A DNA stretch of 64,000 nt from positions 1,178,001 to 1,242,000 of the forward strand of contig NZ_BMIA01000002.1 of NCBI RefSeq assembly GCF_014641595.1, given 5' to 3'. The DNA comes from Dyadobacter endophyticus (GTDB taxonomy: Bacteria > Bacteroidota > Bacteroidia > Cytophagales > Spirosomataceae). The position numbers were made by a program, and so were the translations under genes. Below are positions 54,251 through 62,740 of the stretch, one piece after another. The notes under the pieces are model-generated. The model was not told where the DNA came from. It made no database searches and worked only from the letters and a program-made list of their open reading frames with translations. Numbering within the stretch: the first letter of the stretch is position 1; the number at the start of each line of letters is the position of its first letter.

Positions 54251-54850
54251 TTAGAATAGAAAATGCAGTAGAAAAAATATAAGAAATTCCGCTTTCCAAT
54301 GTGCTTTCAGATGCCGGATTGCAATTTGGAGCAGGTTAGAAACCGTCTGCGGCGACACGGCCATCACCTCGGCGATCTGGTCCCGGCTGAGCTCCTGGAA
54401 AAATTTGAGGTATACCACTTCCTTTTGCCGCCGGGGCAATGCGTTCAGCAATTTCTGCAATTGGAGCGTTCGGGTGTTAGTCGCTTCGTTGCGGATGTAG
54501 TCGTCTTCCACCGAAAATTCGATCTCGAAATAATCGTCCTCGTCCTGCAATGCCTCCCCGCCCACCCAGGTGCGCGACGATACCTGCCGATGCATCAGCC
54601 GCCGGAGCGACGCCATCAGATAGGGCTTCACAGCCGCGTCGGGACTAAGGTTATCTCTCTTTTCCCACAATATCATAAAGAGGTCCTGAATACTGTCCTT
54701 TACGAGTTCGCGGTCTTTGGAAAACTTGCTTCCGTAGCGGAAAAGCAGGCGAAAATTATCGGACATCAGCTTTTCGAACGCGCGCACCTCCCCCGCCAGG
54801 AAATCCTGCCAGAGCACGCGATCTTCCGGAAAAGAGGACTTTGAATTCAT
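54251..54850 (-). CDS. ECF RNA polymerase sigma factor
   Basis: A 199-residue ECF sigma factor. Region 2 includes FRYGSKFSKDRELVKDSIQDLFMILWEKRDNLS; region 4 includes LPRRQKEVVYLKFFQELSRDQIAEVMAVSPQTVSNLLQIAIRHLK. It should transcribe the fecR-susC-susD-FAD unit downstream. Like the sigma factor at 38983, it ends in a very hydrophobic tail (FLIFFLLHFLF). Confidence 0.93.
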   Translation of the reverse strand: MNSKSSFPEDRVLWQDFLAGEVRAFEKLMSDNFRLLFRYGSKFSKDRELVKDSIQDLFMILWEKRDNLSPDAAVKPYLMASLRRLMHRQVSSRTWVGGEALQDEDDYFEIEFSVEDDYIRNEATNTRTLQLQKLLNALPRRQKEVVYLKFFQELSRDQIAEVMAVSPQTVSNLLQIAIRHLKAHWKAEFLIFFLLHFLF

Positions 54851-54953
54851 AACTTGTTGAAAGGGACGACTAAATAAGTCAAACTTAACCGCAAACTCAA
54901 TTTATTTTACAAGATTAGTTTAATTGAATCAGGTTATCGTCCTATCGCAACTA

Positions 54954-55967
54954 CTACTCGATCATCACTTTAAGTGCCTGGTTTTTACCATTCTGACTTT
55001 GAAATTGCAAAATGTAAATACCGGAGGCGGGTGGGCTCAGCAGTTTCAGGCTTAATTTATCCGGGCCTTCGGTTACCGTTTTTAAAGGTAGCACCTTCCC
55101 ATTTACGCCGATCAGACGAATTGAGGCCGCATTTACCCCTTTGGCCGAAAGTGTGATATGATCTCTCCTAGCCGGATTGGGAGCGATGAATGTATGATGC
55201 GCAATCGGTTCCGGTTTCCCGTTATCAATCGATATTCCATCGATACGAACCTTGCCCACTCCATTTCGGAAGCGTATTTCGAAATTCGAAAGTTTGGTTT
55301 CGGAATAGGGCGATGTGCCGGGATAGGCTTTCGTGTTTCGCGAGATGGGTTCGTCGTTTACCCAAAGATCGTAGGTGCCCGGCTGCGCGGTTTCTTCGGC
55401 GGAAGCGGCATTGACATGATATACGAAAGGTTTTCCCGAGTTATTCAGGGCCCAGGTGAGTGTAACCTGCTTTTTCTCCGGATAAGTTTTGCTAACCTGC
55501 CGCGTTTCGAGATCCTTGATATTGAAGCCATCTTCCAGAAAGTTCACCGAGCATTTGGCAAACATCAGCCCATTGCCGGGAAATGAATTGTTGACAGGAT
55601 TGAAATCTTCACCGACGTAAAAATACAACGCATTCAATGCCGGAGCCTGAATGCCCTCAACACTGAATGTGATCCGAACGATCAGCGTTTCGGGGTTGGG
55701 ACTGAATGGCGTGGCTCGCATAGCACGTATAATCCCCCCCGTTGCCGAATCCAGCCGGCTGCGGGTGAGCTCCATGTAGCCTTTGTGGAATTTGTGGTAG
55801 GACAGCGCCGGAGCGGTAAGAATGACGTGGCTGAACTGACCGGTATCAGGCTGTGGGTTGATCAGGCCCGTAGTTTGGTCGAAATCCTGATGGAAGTAGA
55901 TGGTTTGGGCGCTGCCGGCTATTGATGCCAGCAGCGCGAATACGGAGGTAAAGTATTTTTTTAGCAT
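54954..55967 (-). CDS. Secreted protein with T9SS type A sorting domain
   Basis: A 337-residue protein with a Sec signal ending AGSAQ. The middle looks like a jelly-roll/LamG-type beta-sandwich (YFHQDFDQTTGLINPQPDTGQF... FEIRFRNGVGKVRIDGISID), with no catalytic residues I can assign. The C-terminal ~80 residues (FIAPNPARRDHITLS...GVNGKVLPLKTVTEG...GIYILQFQSQNGKNQALKVMIE) are a type IX secretion sorting domain, so it is exported across the outer membrane and probably surface-linked. It lies between the sulfatase and sigma genes on the same strand. Confidence 0.88.
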   Translation of the reverse strand: MLKKYFTSVFALLASIAGSAQTIYFHQDFDQTTGLINPQPDTGQFSHVILTAPALSYHKFHKGYMELTRSRLDSATGGIIRAMRATPFSPNPETLIVRITFSVEGIQAPALNALYFYVGEDFNPVNNSFPGNGLMFAKCSVNFLEDGFNIKDLETRQVSKTYPEKKQVTLTWALNNSGKPFVYHVNAASAEETAQPGTYDLWVNDEPISRNTKAYPGTSPYSETKLSNFEIRFRNGVGKVRIDGISIDNGKPEPIAHHTFIAPNPARRDHITLSAKGVNAASIRLIGVNGKVLPLKTVTEGPDKLSLKLLSPPASGIYILQFQSQNGKNQALKVMIE

Positions 55968-56038
55968 AAACCGGTTAGGAGTTTATGCATTTAGACGTTG
56001 AAGGTTTGAAATGGTAACAGGTTGTAGAAGTAAATTTT

Positions 56039-57583
56039 TCAATGGCTCCTTCCAGCCTCCCGAACTTTTTCAAGCTCCGCGGCCATAGCCTTCACTTTCG
56101 CGGGATACTTGTCGGCCACATTGTTTTTCTCCCCAATATCCTTACTCAAATCATACAACTGAGGTTTCGGATTAGCCCCCGTCTCGATATTCGTAAGCTC
56201 GGCAACCGCCTTACCTTCACGCGGCTCGATGTACTTCCAATTTCCCTGGGTAATCGAAAGTGCCCCACCCTGCTTGATCAACCAGCTACGTCCCGTCTGG
56301 CTTTTGCCCAACATGGCATCCATTACGTTAAAGCTATCGACAGCCTCCTCGCTTTCCGTTTTCTGCTGAAAAAAATGCGCGAACGAAGCCATCATATCGA
56401 TCTGGCAGATCAACGCATCCGAAACCGTACCCGGCTTGATCGCCTGTGGCCAGCGCGCGAGCCAGGGCACGCGGGTACCACCCTCGAATGCGCTGTACTT
56501 GCCTCCACGCAGCGGGCCAGCCGCGCTGTGGCCTTTCGCCAGTTCTACGGCACGGTCGGCATAGCCATCGTCCAGTACCGGACCATTGTCGCTTGAAAAG
56601 ATGATCAGCGTGTTATCTGCGATTTTAAGTTCGTCGAGTTTCTTCAAAATCTCGCCTACAGTCCAGTCCATTTGCAGGATCACATCACCTCGCAGTCCCA
56701 TTTTGCTTTTGCCTTTAAATTGCGTGCTCGGCATTCGTGGAACGTGAATGTCGTTGAGCGAAAAATAGAGAAAAAACGGGCTTTTGCGGTTGTCTTCAAT
56801 GAATTGTTCGGCCTTGCTTAGGAATACGTGTGCGACTTCTTCGTCGGTCCAGCGGGCCTGCTTACCGCCCGTCATCCAGCCGATCCGACCGATACCGTTC
56901 ACAATAGTATTATTATGTCCATGATTTGGCGAAGCGGGCAATTTCAACAATTCAGGATTTTCGAGACCTGTCGGCTCACTGCCGATCTTTTTGGAATAAT
57001 CAACCTCAATAGGGTCGGTCGGATCGAGGTCCTGCACGTCGTGGTTTTCAACAAAAACCGTCGGAACGCGGTCCGAGGTTGCGGGAAAGAAGAACGCATA
57101 ATCAAAGCCCACTTCATTCGGGCCTTTGGTAATGGGCTTATTCCAATTGATTTGCCTGTTGGTTTCGCCCAGGCCAAGATGCCACTTGCCGACCGAGGCG
57201 GTTTTATAGCCTGCATTCTGAAAGATCGTCGGTAATGTCAGCTGGTTGGTCGGGATGATCAGCGAAGCATCGCCGGGAAGCACGCCCGTACCCTTTTGCC
57301 GCCAGGGATATTTGCCCGTCATGAGCGCGAAGCGCGAGGGCGTACACGTGGCCGAGCTCGCATGCGCGTTCGTGAAGCGGATGCCTTCCTTCGCAATGCG
57401 GTCAAGGTTAGGCGTACTGATTTTGGTAGCGCCATATGCACTGAGGTCGCCGTAACCGACATCGTCGGCGTAGATAAAAATGACATTGGGTTTGGATTGC
57501 TTTTTCTGCGCCTTTACCGCAAGCGGCAAAAGCATGACCGCCGCCAGTAGCCACGACGTCATCCGGGAATGTGTTAATTTCAT
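56039..57583 (-). CDS. Sulfatase (formylglycine type)
   Basis: A 514-residue exported sulfatase with a signal ending AVKAQ. The Cys80-Thr-Pro-Ser-Arg motif (SSATCTPSRFALMTGKYPWR) is the site converted to formylglycine; DDVGYGDLSAYGATKISTPNLD at the N-terminus supplies metal-binding aspartates. GKWHLGLGETNR, FSSDNGPVLDDGY and the C-terminal LYDLSKDIGEKNNVADKYP are arylsulfatase-family. It would remove sulfate esters from sulfated glycans. No sulfatase-maturing enzyme is in the window. The gene leads the minus-strand block that continues into the T9SS protein and sigma factor. Confidence 0.93.
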   Translation of the reverse strand: MKLTHSRMTSWLLAAVMLLPLAVKAQKKQSKPNVIFIYADDVGYGDLSAYGATKISTPNLDRIAKEGIRFTNAHASSATCTPSRFALMTGKYPWRQKGTGVLPGDASLIIPTNQLTLPTIFQNAGYKTASVGKWHLGLGETNRQINWNKPITKGPNEVGFDYAFFFPATSDRVPTVFVENHDVQDLDPTDPIEVDYSKKIGSEPTGLENPELLKLPASPNHGHNNTIVNGIGRIGWMTGGKQARWTDEEVAHVFLSKAEQFIEDNRKSPFFLYFSLNDIHVPRMPSTQFKGKSKMGLRGDVILQMDWTVGEILKKLDELKIADNTLIIFSSDNGPVLDDGYADRAVELAKGHSAAGPLRGGKYSAFEGGTRVPWLARWPQAIKPGTVSDALICQIDMMASFAHFFQQKTESEEAVDSFNVMDAMLGKSQTGRSWLIKQGGALSITQGNWKYIEPREGKAVAELTNIETGANPKPQLYDLSKDIGEKNNVADKYPAKVKAMAAELEKVREAGRSH

Positions 57584-57703
57584 AAGATGGGGTTAAGAAT
57601 TCAGGCCGTGAAGATATTCATTCGGAACGATTCCGCCGGTTGAAAAGCGAAAGTTTACCCTTGCCGGCGTTTTCGAAAATAAAGTAACCGCCTGATAAAC
57701 GGA

Positions 57704-57736
57704 TTTGGAGAGCGTTTTAAGAAAGTTGTATCCTTG
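57704..57736 (+). promoter_or_regulatory. Candidate Bacteroidota promoter for the DUF6934-like pair
   Basis: TTTG at 57704-57707 and TATCCTTG at 57729-57736 are separated by 21 bases, matching the Bacteroidota -33 TTTG / -7 TAnnTTTG pattern with one mismatch. Transcription would begin about 15 bases before the ATG at 57758. Confidence 0.45.
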
Positions 57737-57757
57737 CGGATATTACACCACTATGTT

Positions 57758-58207
57758 ATGGATCAACCTGTTTATGATGTCAAAGTTCTTGAAGAGGGCT
57801 GCCGATTTGACTTTCTGAGTATTGGATATACCGCGACCCATAAAGCGATACTTTACAAAGAGACCGAGATTCCCTTTTTGTATTCCCTGACGTTAGCAGA
57901 AGTCCAGTGGGACGGGAAACTCTCGGCGCGTATCAATAATAGCAATGCGGACGTGAAACCTACCATGGCAACTGTATTTAACACAATCGAAACTTTTACG
58001 ACGGCTAACCCGAGGGCTATTGTTGGTTTTACGGGAAATACCGATGCTAAGACCCGATTGTACAGAATTGCGATCTCACGAGATCTCGATAAGTTTTTGG
58101 GAAAATACATGATCTGGGGAGTCAGAAGCGATAACGGAAAGCGCGAGCCTTTTGAACCGAATCAGCCCTATCAATTTTTCTTCGTTACCAGTCGATTTTT
58201 AATTTAA
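57758..58207 (+). CDS. DUF6934-like protein
   Basis: A 149-residue soluble protein beginning at the ATG at 57758 (MDQPVYDVKVLEEG); the TTG eight codons earlier overlaps the candidate promoter. YGFxSIG-like FDFLSIGYTATHKAI, NNSNADVKPTMATVFNTIETFTTANPRAIVGFTGNTDAKTRLYRIAIS closely follows the pattern I know from the DUF6934 family, whose function is unknown. It has no signal or membrane segment. It is followed two bases later by a 55-residue gene, and the pair is alone on the plus strand among minus-strand operons. Confidence 0.75.
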   Translation: MDQPVYDVKVLEEGCRFDFLSIGYTATHKAILYKETEIPFLYSLTLAEVQWDGKLSARINNSNADVKPTMATVFNTIETFTTANPRAIVGFTGNTDAKTRLYRIAISRDLDKFLGKYMIWGVRSDNGKREPFEPNQPYQFFFVTSRFLI

Positions 58208-58209
58208 AC

Positions 58210-58377
58210 ATGATCAAGATGAAGACACAAGCAAAGAAAACACACGACTTCAAACCGCAGCCACTCAAAGGTTTATATGCCAATTCAGAAGAACTAGGCA
58301 AGGATGTGAATAGGTTCTTCATGGAGACCCTTTTGGAATCGGCTTACAATCAAATACGAAATAAACAGGAACAATAA
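58210..58377 (+). CDS. Small 55-residue protein paired with the DUF6934-like gene
   Basis: A 55-codon frame starts two bases after the upstream stop (ATG at 58210, or 58219) and encodes a charged, probably helical protein (starts MIKMKTQAKKTHDFKPQ, ends YNQIRNKQEQ). It is too short for a routine ORF call, but its tight spacing, lack of overlap with any better frame and the strong terminator two bases after its stop support it as real. No family is recognised. The layout resembles two-gene toxin-antitoxin or accessory cassettes, but nothing shows toxicity. Confidence 0.65.
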   Translation: MIKMKTQAKKTHDFKPQPLKGLYANSEELGKDVNRFFMETLLESAYNQIRNKQEQ

Positions 58378-58379
58378 TG

Positions 58380-58411
58380 AAAACAGCCCGGAATCACTTC
58401 CGGGCTGTTTT
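58380..58411. terminator. Perfect 14-base bidirectional terminator
   Basis: Arms 58380-58393 and 58398-58411 pair perfectly around a 4-base TCAC loop. The stem starts with AAAA and ends with TTTT on both strands. It ends both the small plus-strand pair (stop 58377) and the GH5-like gene on the minus strand (stop 58424). Confidence 0.9.
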
Positions 58412-58423
58412 CATTATTAACTA

Positions 58424-59596
58424 CTAGCTCTTCTTCTCACTGGTCAACTTCTTAATCAAATCAACCTCAGCCTGCTTGTAAGGCGTTCCGTCTTTTCTGA
58501 AAATATCGTGGAACCACAAGTCCGGCTCTTTGGTATAGGTCTTTTTCCAGCTGTCCCAGGGGTAAATGGTTTGTGATTTACCGTCCACGAGGCCCCAGTT
58601 AATGGCACCTACATTGTATTTTTTGGCAACCGGGAGCGAACCTTCAAAAAAGCTGCCGTTCCCACGCGACATGTACTCGGTACAGATCATCGGGCGGTCG
58701 TATTGCTGCAACCACTTGATGCGCTTCTCAAATTCCTGCGCGTTTTCGTAATTATGGAACGTAATCACATCCGACTGCTCGATCTGCGCTTTTTCGATCG
58801 GCTTCAAAGTCTGCGGAGTCGACCAGTCGCCAGCCCATACACCCGATGAGAGCGGCTGCGACGGGTTCACCGAACGTGCCCATTCGAAAGATTTTACCAT
58901 AAGCGGCAACACGTAATCCACTTTGTTGGGCAGTTCTACTTTACCGTACGAGCTGTTGTTGGTGTTATCAGGCTCGTTCCAGATATCCCACATCAACACC
59001 CGGTCGTCGTTCGCGAATGCGGCAACGGTGCCTTTCACATATCTTTCCAGACGCGGGTATTGTGTGCTGTCCTTCAATGCATCGAAACCTGGGTTTTGTA
59101 CCCAGCCCGAGTTGTGAACACCCGGTTTAGGATCGCGCTGCTTGCCCAGTTTCGGGAACGGGTCCCAGCAAGAATCAAACAGCACCAGCACAGGTTTGAT
59201 ATTGTGTTTTTTGGTAATGTTCAGGAATGTGTCAAGCCGTTTGATAAATCCTGCGGAATCCTGCTGATAGAGCAGGTCGTGCAGGTACACACGCATGGTG
59301 TTCATGCCAATGTTCTGTGCCCAGCCAAGTTCCTTATCAATGGTAGCAGTGTCGAAAGATTCCGCCTGGAACATTTCGAGCTGGTTGATGGCCGTACTAG
59401 GCAGGAAATCGGCGCCTACAAGCCAGCCTTGTTTGGCATACCATTCCTTGGCTTGCTCTTTGGTCCATATTTCGCGACCGGCGGCGGTTTGCTCCTGTGC
59501 TGGGGCTTCTTCTCTCTTCTCGTCTGCCTTCTTGGCGCAGTTCTGCAACATGAGGCAGGCCGCAAGAGCCCAGATCGTCGTTTTTAACAATTTCAT
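58424..59596 (-). CDS. GH5-like glycoside hydrolase lipoprotein
   Basis: A 390-residue lipoprotein with a signal ending LQNC (Cys20), then CAKKADEKREEAP, consistent with surface export. The TIM-barrel hydrolase shows the acid/base in MWDIWNEPDNTNN and the likely nucleophile in MICTEYMSRGNG. The overall pattern (GMNTMRVYLHDLLYQQD... DVITFHNYENAQEFEKRIKWLQQ) fits the cellulase-like GH5/GH-A clan, often annotated as 1,4-beta-xylanase. Exact specificity cannot be read. It is last gene of the GH43/PHP/isomerase operon. Confidence 0.85.
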   Translation of the reverse strand: MKLLKTTIWALAACLMLQNCAKKADEKREEAPAQEQTAAGREIWTKEQAKEWYAKQGWLVGADFLPSTAINQLEMFQAESFDTATIDKELGWAQNIGMNTMRVYLHDLLYQQDSAGFIKRLDTFLNITKKHNIKPVLVLFDSCWDPFPKLGKQRDPKPGVHNSGWVQNPGFDALKDSTQYPRLERYVKGTVAAFANDDRVLMWDIWNEPDNTNNSSYGKVELPNKVDYVLPLMVKSFEWARSVNPSQPLSSGVWAGDWSTPQTLKPIEKAQIEQSDVITFHNYENAQEFEKRIKWLQQYDRPMICTEYMSRGNGSFFEGSLPVAKKYNVGAINWGLVDGKSQTIYPWDSWKKTYTKEPDLWFHDIFRKDGTPYKQAEVDLIKKLTSEKKS

Positions 59597-59617
59597 CAGG
59601 TATAAGAATTGGTTTTG

Positions 59618-60643
59618 TTATTTAAAAAGAGGTGCAGGCCGATTTTCTAAGCTTGGCTCCGCATTGGAAATTTCAGGCCAGCCATTTTTCCAGGTCAGTT
59701 TGTCCAGCATCAGTACCCTACGATTGGCACCAGTGGATACCCTTGGCTGAGCTTTACTAATGGCATGATAAAGCAGCCAGTCGTTGCCGGCATCGTCGGT
59801 TACCCATCTTGCATTGTGCCCCGGACCCGCATATTGATCGTTGCCGTGGAGCAGAATGGTACCCGTGCCGCGTTCTTTCAAGTCTTTCCCTTCCTGGTCC
59901 AGAAATGGGCCAAAAATACTTTTGGAACGCCCTACCCGGATATGATATTTGCTATTCTCGAATTCACAACAGCTTTCCTTCGAACCAAAAAAATAGTAGT
60001 ACTCGCCTTTTTTCTGGATCATTACGGCCTCGAAATCACCCGCCGCCACTTTAAATTTCCTGGAAAGGTCAGGTACCGATTTGCCGTCGGCCGACAATTC
60101 CACCCCATAAGTACCCTGCGTAGGCTTATCGCTAAAACTGCCCCAGAAAACATACTTTTTACCGTCAGCTTCGAGGTAAAACGGATCAATCGAATTTGGA
60201 ACTTCTACATCTGCGCTATTGAACAGTTTCCCCTGATCCATAAACGGGCCTGTTGGCGAATCTGCAATCGCGAGTCCCACACCCGGATTGACATCGCCCC
60301 AAGTCGAATAGGCGTAGTACATGAGGTACTTGCCATTCACTTTCACTACATCCGGTGCCCAGATGCCTCCTTTTTCCTTCCAGGCAGGCTTTGCAACAAA
60401 TGCTTCTTTGACATAATCCCAATGCACAAGGTCTTTGGACCGGACAATCGGAATCAGACGGGAGCCGTTGCCATCGCCCCAATCGTCCTGCGTACCATAG
60501 GCGTAAAACCAGCCGTCGTCCGCCTTCACGACCGTCGGATCGGCCAGAATGGGTTCAAAAACCGGGTTCTTGTACTCCTTATCGCCAGGCCTGGGGCCGG
60601 TCAGCAAAAAGGAAATAAGTAGTGATAAGAGTGGTCTGATCAT
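59618..60643 (-). CDS. GH43 family glycoside hydrolase
   Basis: A 341-residue exported five-bladed beta-propeller enzyme. The catalytic base is Asp35 in ILADPTVVKADDGWFYAYGT, the pKa-modulating Asp lies in SIDPFYLEADGKKYVFWGSF, and the acid Glu in DFEAVMIQKKGEYYYFFGS. These are the GH43 arabinan/xylosidase hallmarks. A weak signal peptide is present (IRPLLSLLISFLLTG). It would release arabinose or xylose from side chains; the GH5-like enzyme follows 21 bases later and xylA lies elsewhere in the window. Confidence 0.92.
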   Translation of the reverse strand: MIRPLLSLLISFLLTGPRPGDKEYKNPVFEPILADPTVVKADDGWFYAYGTQDDWGDGNGSRLIPIVRSKDLVHWDYVKEAFVAKPAWKEKGGIWAPDVVKVNGKYLMYYAYSTWGDVNPGVGLAIADSPTGPFMDQGKLFNSADVEVPNSIDPFYLEADGKKYVFWGSFSDKPTQGTYGVELSADGKSVPDLSRKFKVAAGDFEAVMIQKKGEYYYFFGSKESCCEFENSKYHIRVGRSKSIFGPFLDQEGKDLKERGTGTILLHGNDQYAGPGHNARWVTDDAGNDWLLYHAISKAQPRVSTGANRRVLMLDKLTWKNGWPEISNAEPSLENRPAPLFK

Positions 60644-60664
60644 TTCAGATTTGGTTTAATATCG

Positions 60665-62740
60665 TTATTCCAGCCAGATAATCTGGGTAAATGCGCCATT
60701 GGCCGCCACATCCCAGAGTTCTACCCTTAGCCATTTCCGGCCTTTCAGGTTTTGGGTAAATTTAAAGCTCTTCTGACCGAATGCCTGTGTGTCGTTCAAA
60801 TTAATCATGTCGTGAAAAACTTCTTTGCCATCGCCTGAAATCACCTCGGCACGGTTAAGCGGGAAAGTCCATTTGGCATCCAGGCTGATCTCTACATTCC
60901 CTTTCGCGTCCGGCTTAGCCATTTCGCCTACCACGGCATTGTTTACTCTAAATGCCGGAATCAGCACCTCTCCCGTCGTCACGAAAAACTTCCCTTTCCG
61001 CATGGCGTCGAGTACAGGCTGCCAGCCGTCTTCGAAGCGCGGGAGCTGGTCGAGTTGGAGGTAATTGACATTTAAATGGCCATACAATTCGTAATTAGGC
61101 TCAATGCGGAAAAGATCCGCTTCGGCCAGCACATTCTTTTTGTAACCCCAGTTCGCCATATCGTCCATCAGGTCGAGCACGCGTTTGCCCAATTTCGGTT
61201 GCGACAAATCGGCCGGCATTGCTTTCCACGCCGCGCCGAGAAAACGATCGGATTTGAAGAATGCCTCGTCCTTATGCTTGTCGGGGAAGCCGGTGGAGCC
61301 TTTCGTGCGCGCGTGTGCCGTCCAGGCTAGGCCGTTTTCCATTTCCAGTAATTTCAGCATTTCGTCTTTGCTACCGATGCGGTAGACTTTGCCATATTCC
61401 GGATGGTCTTCCACAAAAGGCTGATCCTTTTCTCTCGACATGAGCCAGTACACCGGTTTTGGAAAGATATTCATCCAGTGCCCTCCGAAAAAATTGTTCG
61501 GCTCCTCGCCCGGCAGTAACAGGAAATTTCCTCCCGAAAGTCGTGCGCATTCCGCGAACATCATTTTCAGCTCCGGCCAGCGCTTAGCCTCCGGTCCGCG
61601 TGGGCTACCCGGCCCGTGGAACTCGGCCAAATGCACAATGTTTACACCCGTATTCCTGAATGCTTTTACAAAACCAGGCATATCCGGCAAAGGCTTACGC
61701 GTGAGCACATCGTCCACATGCTCCTGATGGAAATGGCTAGACATCGTGTAGTAGCCTGGAAGCGGCTCGTATTTGTCCGAATGCGTGAAAGCTTTTACAT
61801 TTTCCAGCACTTTACCATCCTTCTCCCGGCTTAGCAAGCAGAAGAAATTGTACCGTTGCTGCGTTCCCGGCGGTGCGTTGAACCACGGCACCCAGCGACG
61901 GTCGCCGAGCAAATCATGACGAATGCCGATCCCAAAACCCGGAAGCAGATTGCGATAATTCTCGCCATACCAGATGTGTTCAAGGTTATAGCAATTATCC
62001 AGCGGATAAAAATACTGGTGTGGTGCCGGGAAAACGGCCAGGTTGCCTTCCTTACCCTGCCCGATGATCGTCCGGTATTTCACGGCCATCATTTCAACGG
62101 TATCCATTTTGGCAACCGCCACATTCCGCATGTAATCCTCTGTATCGGCCCAGAAAAGCTTCTCCCAGGGCGTGTCGCGGGATGTTAGGCCGATATCGTA
62201 AATCACAGCCAGCGAATCGACGTTCGTCGACATTACCGCGGCCACATTCATCAACGGGCTGCCATTGTATAATGTAAATTGAATGGAACCGGAGAACGGG
62301 CCGGCTTTGGCACCGTTGACGGTAATTTCGGTTCGCGAGCCGCTACTGACCACTTTTACGTCGGTTTTTTCGAGCTTAACGGCATAGCTCTGGTATTTCT
62401 GGTAAGCTGTTTTATCGAAGAAAATATTCCAGCCATTTTGCGAAACAAGGTCGCGCTTGCCTACCGTGAGGATAATGGCCGGATCGAGGTTGCGGGCGAT
62501 GGTGTATTGTTTTTCTTTGGTACCAACGCCCAAGCTGCCGATCAGCGGGTTTGTTTTGTTCAAATCAATGGAAACCTTTGCGGTCTCCGCATTGCCAGCG
62601 GGCCATTCGATACTCAGCATAGCTTCGCCGACGGTCGCCTGGACGCCGCTTTTCTTGTCAAAACCTTTTAAATCTACGGGAACCTGTGCTTGCAGGTTTA
62701 CCGCAGCCATTGACAAGAAAAAAAACAGGATCTTACGCAT
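60665..62740 (-). CDS. CehA/McbA (PHP)-like exported hydrolase, putative
   Basis: A 691-residue protein starting at 62740 (MRKILFFFLSMAAVNLQAQV is a clear signal peptide). The start overlaps the stop of the upstream isomerase gene by 8 bases, supporting it over a longer reading. Segments NIVHLAEFHGPGSPRG, LLPGEEPNNFFGGHWMN and AWTAHARTKG resemble the metal-binding motifs of the CehA/McbA branch of the PHP phosphoesterase superfamily. The N-terminal ~270 residues are beta-rich and of unknown role. The operon context (isomerase before, GH43 after) suggests a carbohydrate-derived or phosphorylated substrate. The family call is tentative. Confidence 0.65.
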   Translation of the reverse strand: MRKILFFFLSMAAVNLQAQVPVDLKGFDKKSGVQATVGEAMLSIEWPAGNAETAKVSIDLNKTNPLIGSLGVGTKEKQYTIARNLDPAIILTVGKRDLVSQNGWNIFFDKTAYQKYQSYAVKLEKTDVKVVSSGSRTEITVNGAKAGPFSGSIQFTLYNGSPLMNVAAVMSTNVDSLAVIYDIGLTSRDTPWEKLFWADTEDYMRNVAVAKMDTVEMMAVKYRTIIGQGKEGNLAVFPAPHQYFYPLDNCYNLEHIWYGENYRNLLPGFGIGIRHDLLGDRRWVPWFNAPPGTQQRYNFFCLLSREKDGKVLENVKAFTHSDKYEPLPGYYTMSSHFHQEHVDDVLTRKPLPDMPGFVKAFRNTGVNIVHLAEFHGPGSPRGPEAKRWPELKMMFAECARLSGGNFLLLPGEEPNNFFGGHWMNIFPKPVYWLMSREKDQPFVEDHPEYGKVYRIGSKDEMLKLLEMENGLAWTAHARTKGSTGFPDKHKDEAFFKSDRFLGAAWKAMPADLSQPKLGKRVLDLMDDMANWGYKKNVLAEADLFRIEPNYELYGHLNVNYLQLDQLPRFEDGWQPVLDAMRKGKFFVTTGEVLIPAFRVNNAVVGEMAKPDAKGNVEISLDAKWTFPLNRAEVISGDGKEVFHDMINLNDTQAFGQKSFKFTQNLKGRKWLRVELWDVAANGAFTQIIWLE

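Noticed and set aside
54954..55967. Reading the T9SS protein as a glycoside hydrolase
   Set aside because: It has a beta-sandwich pattern and a sorting tail but no acidic catalytic pair I can assign.
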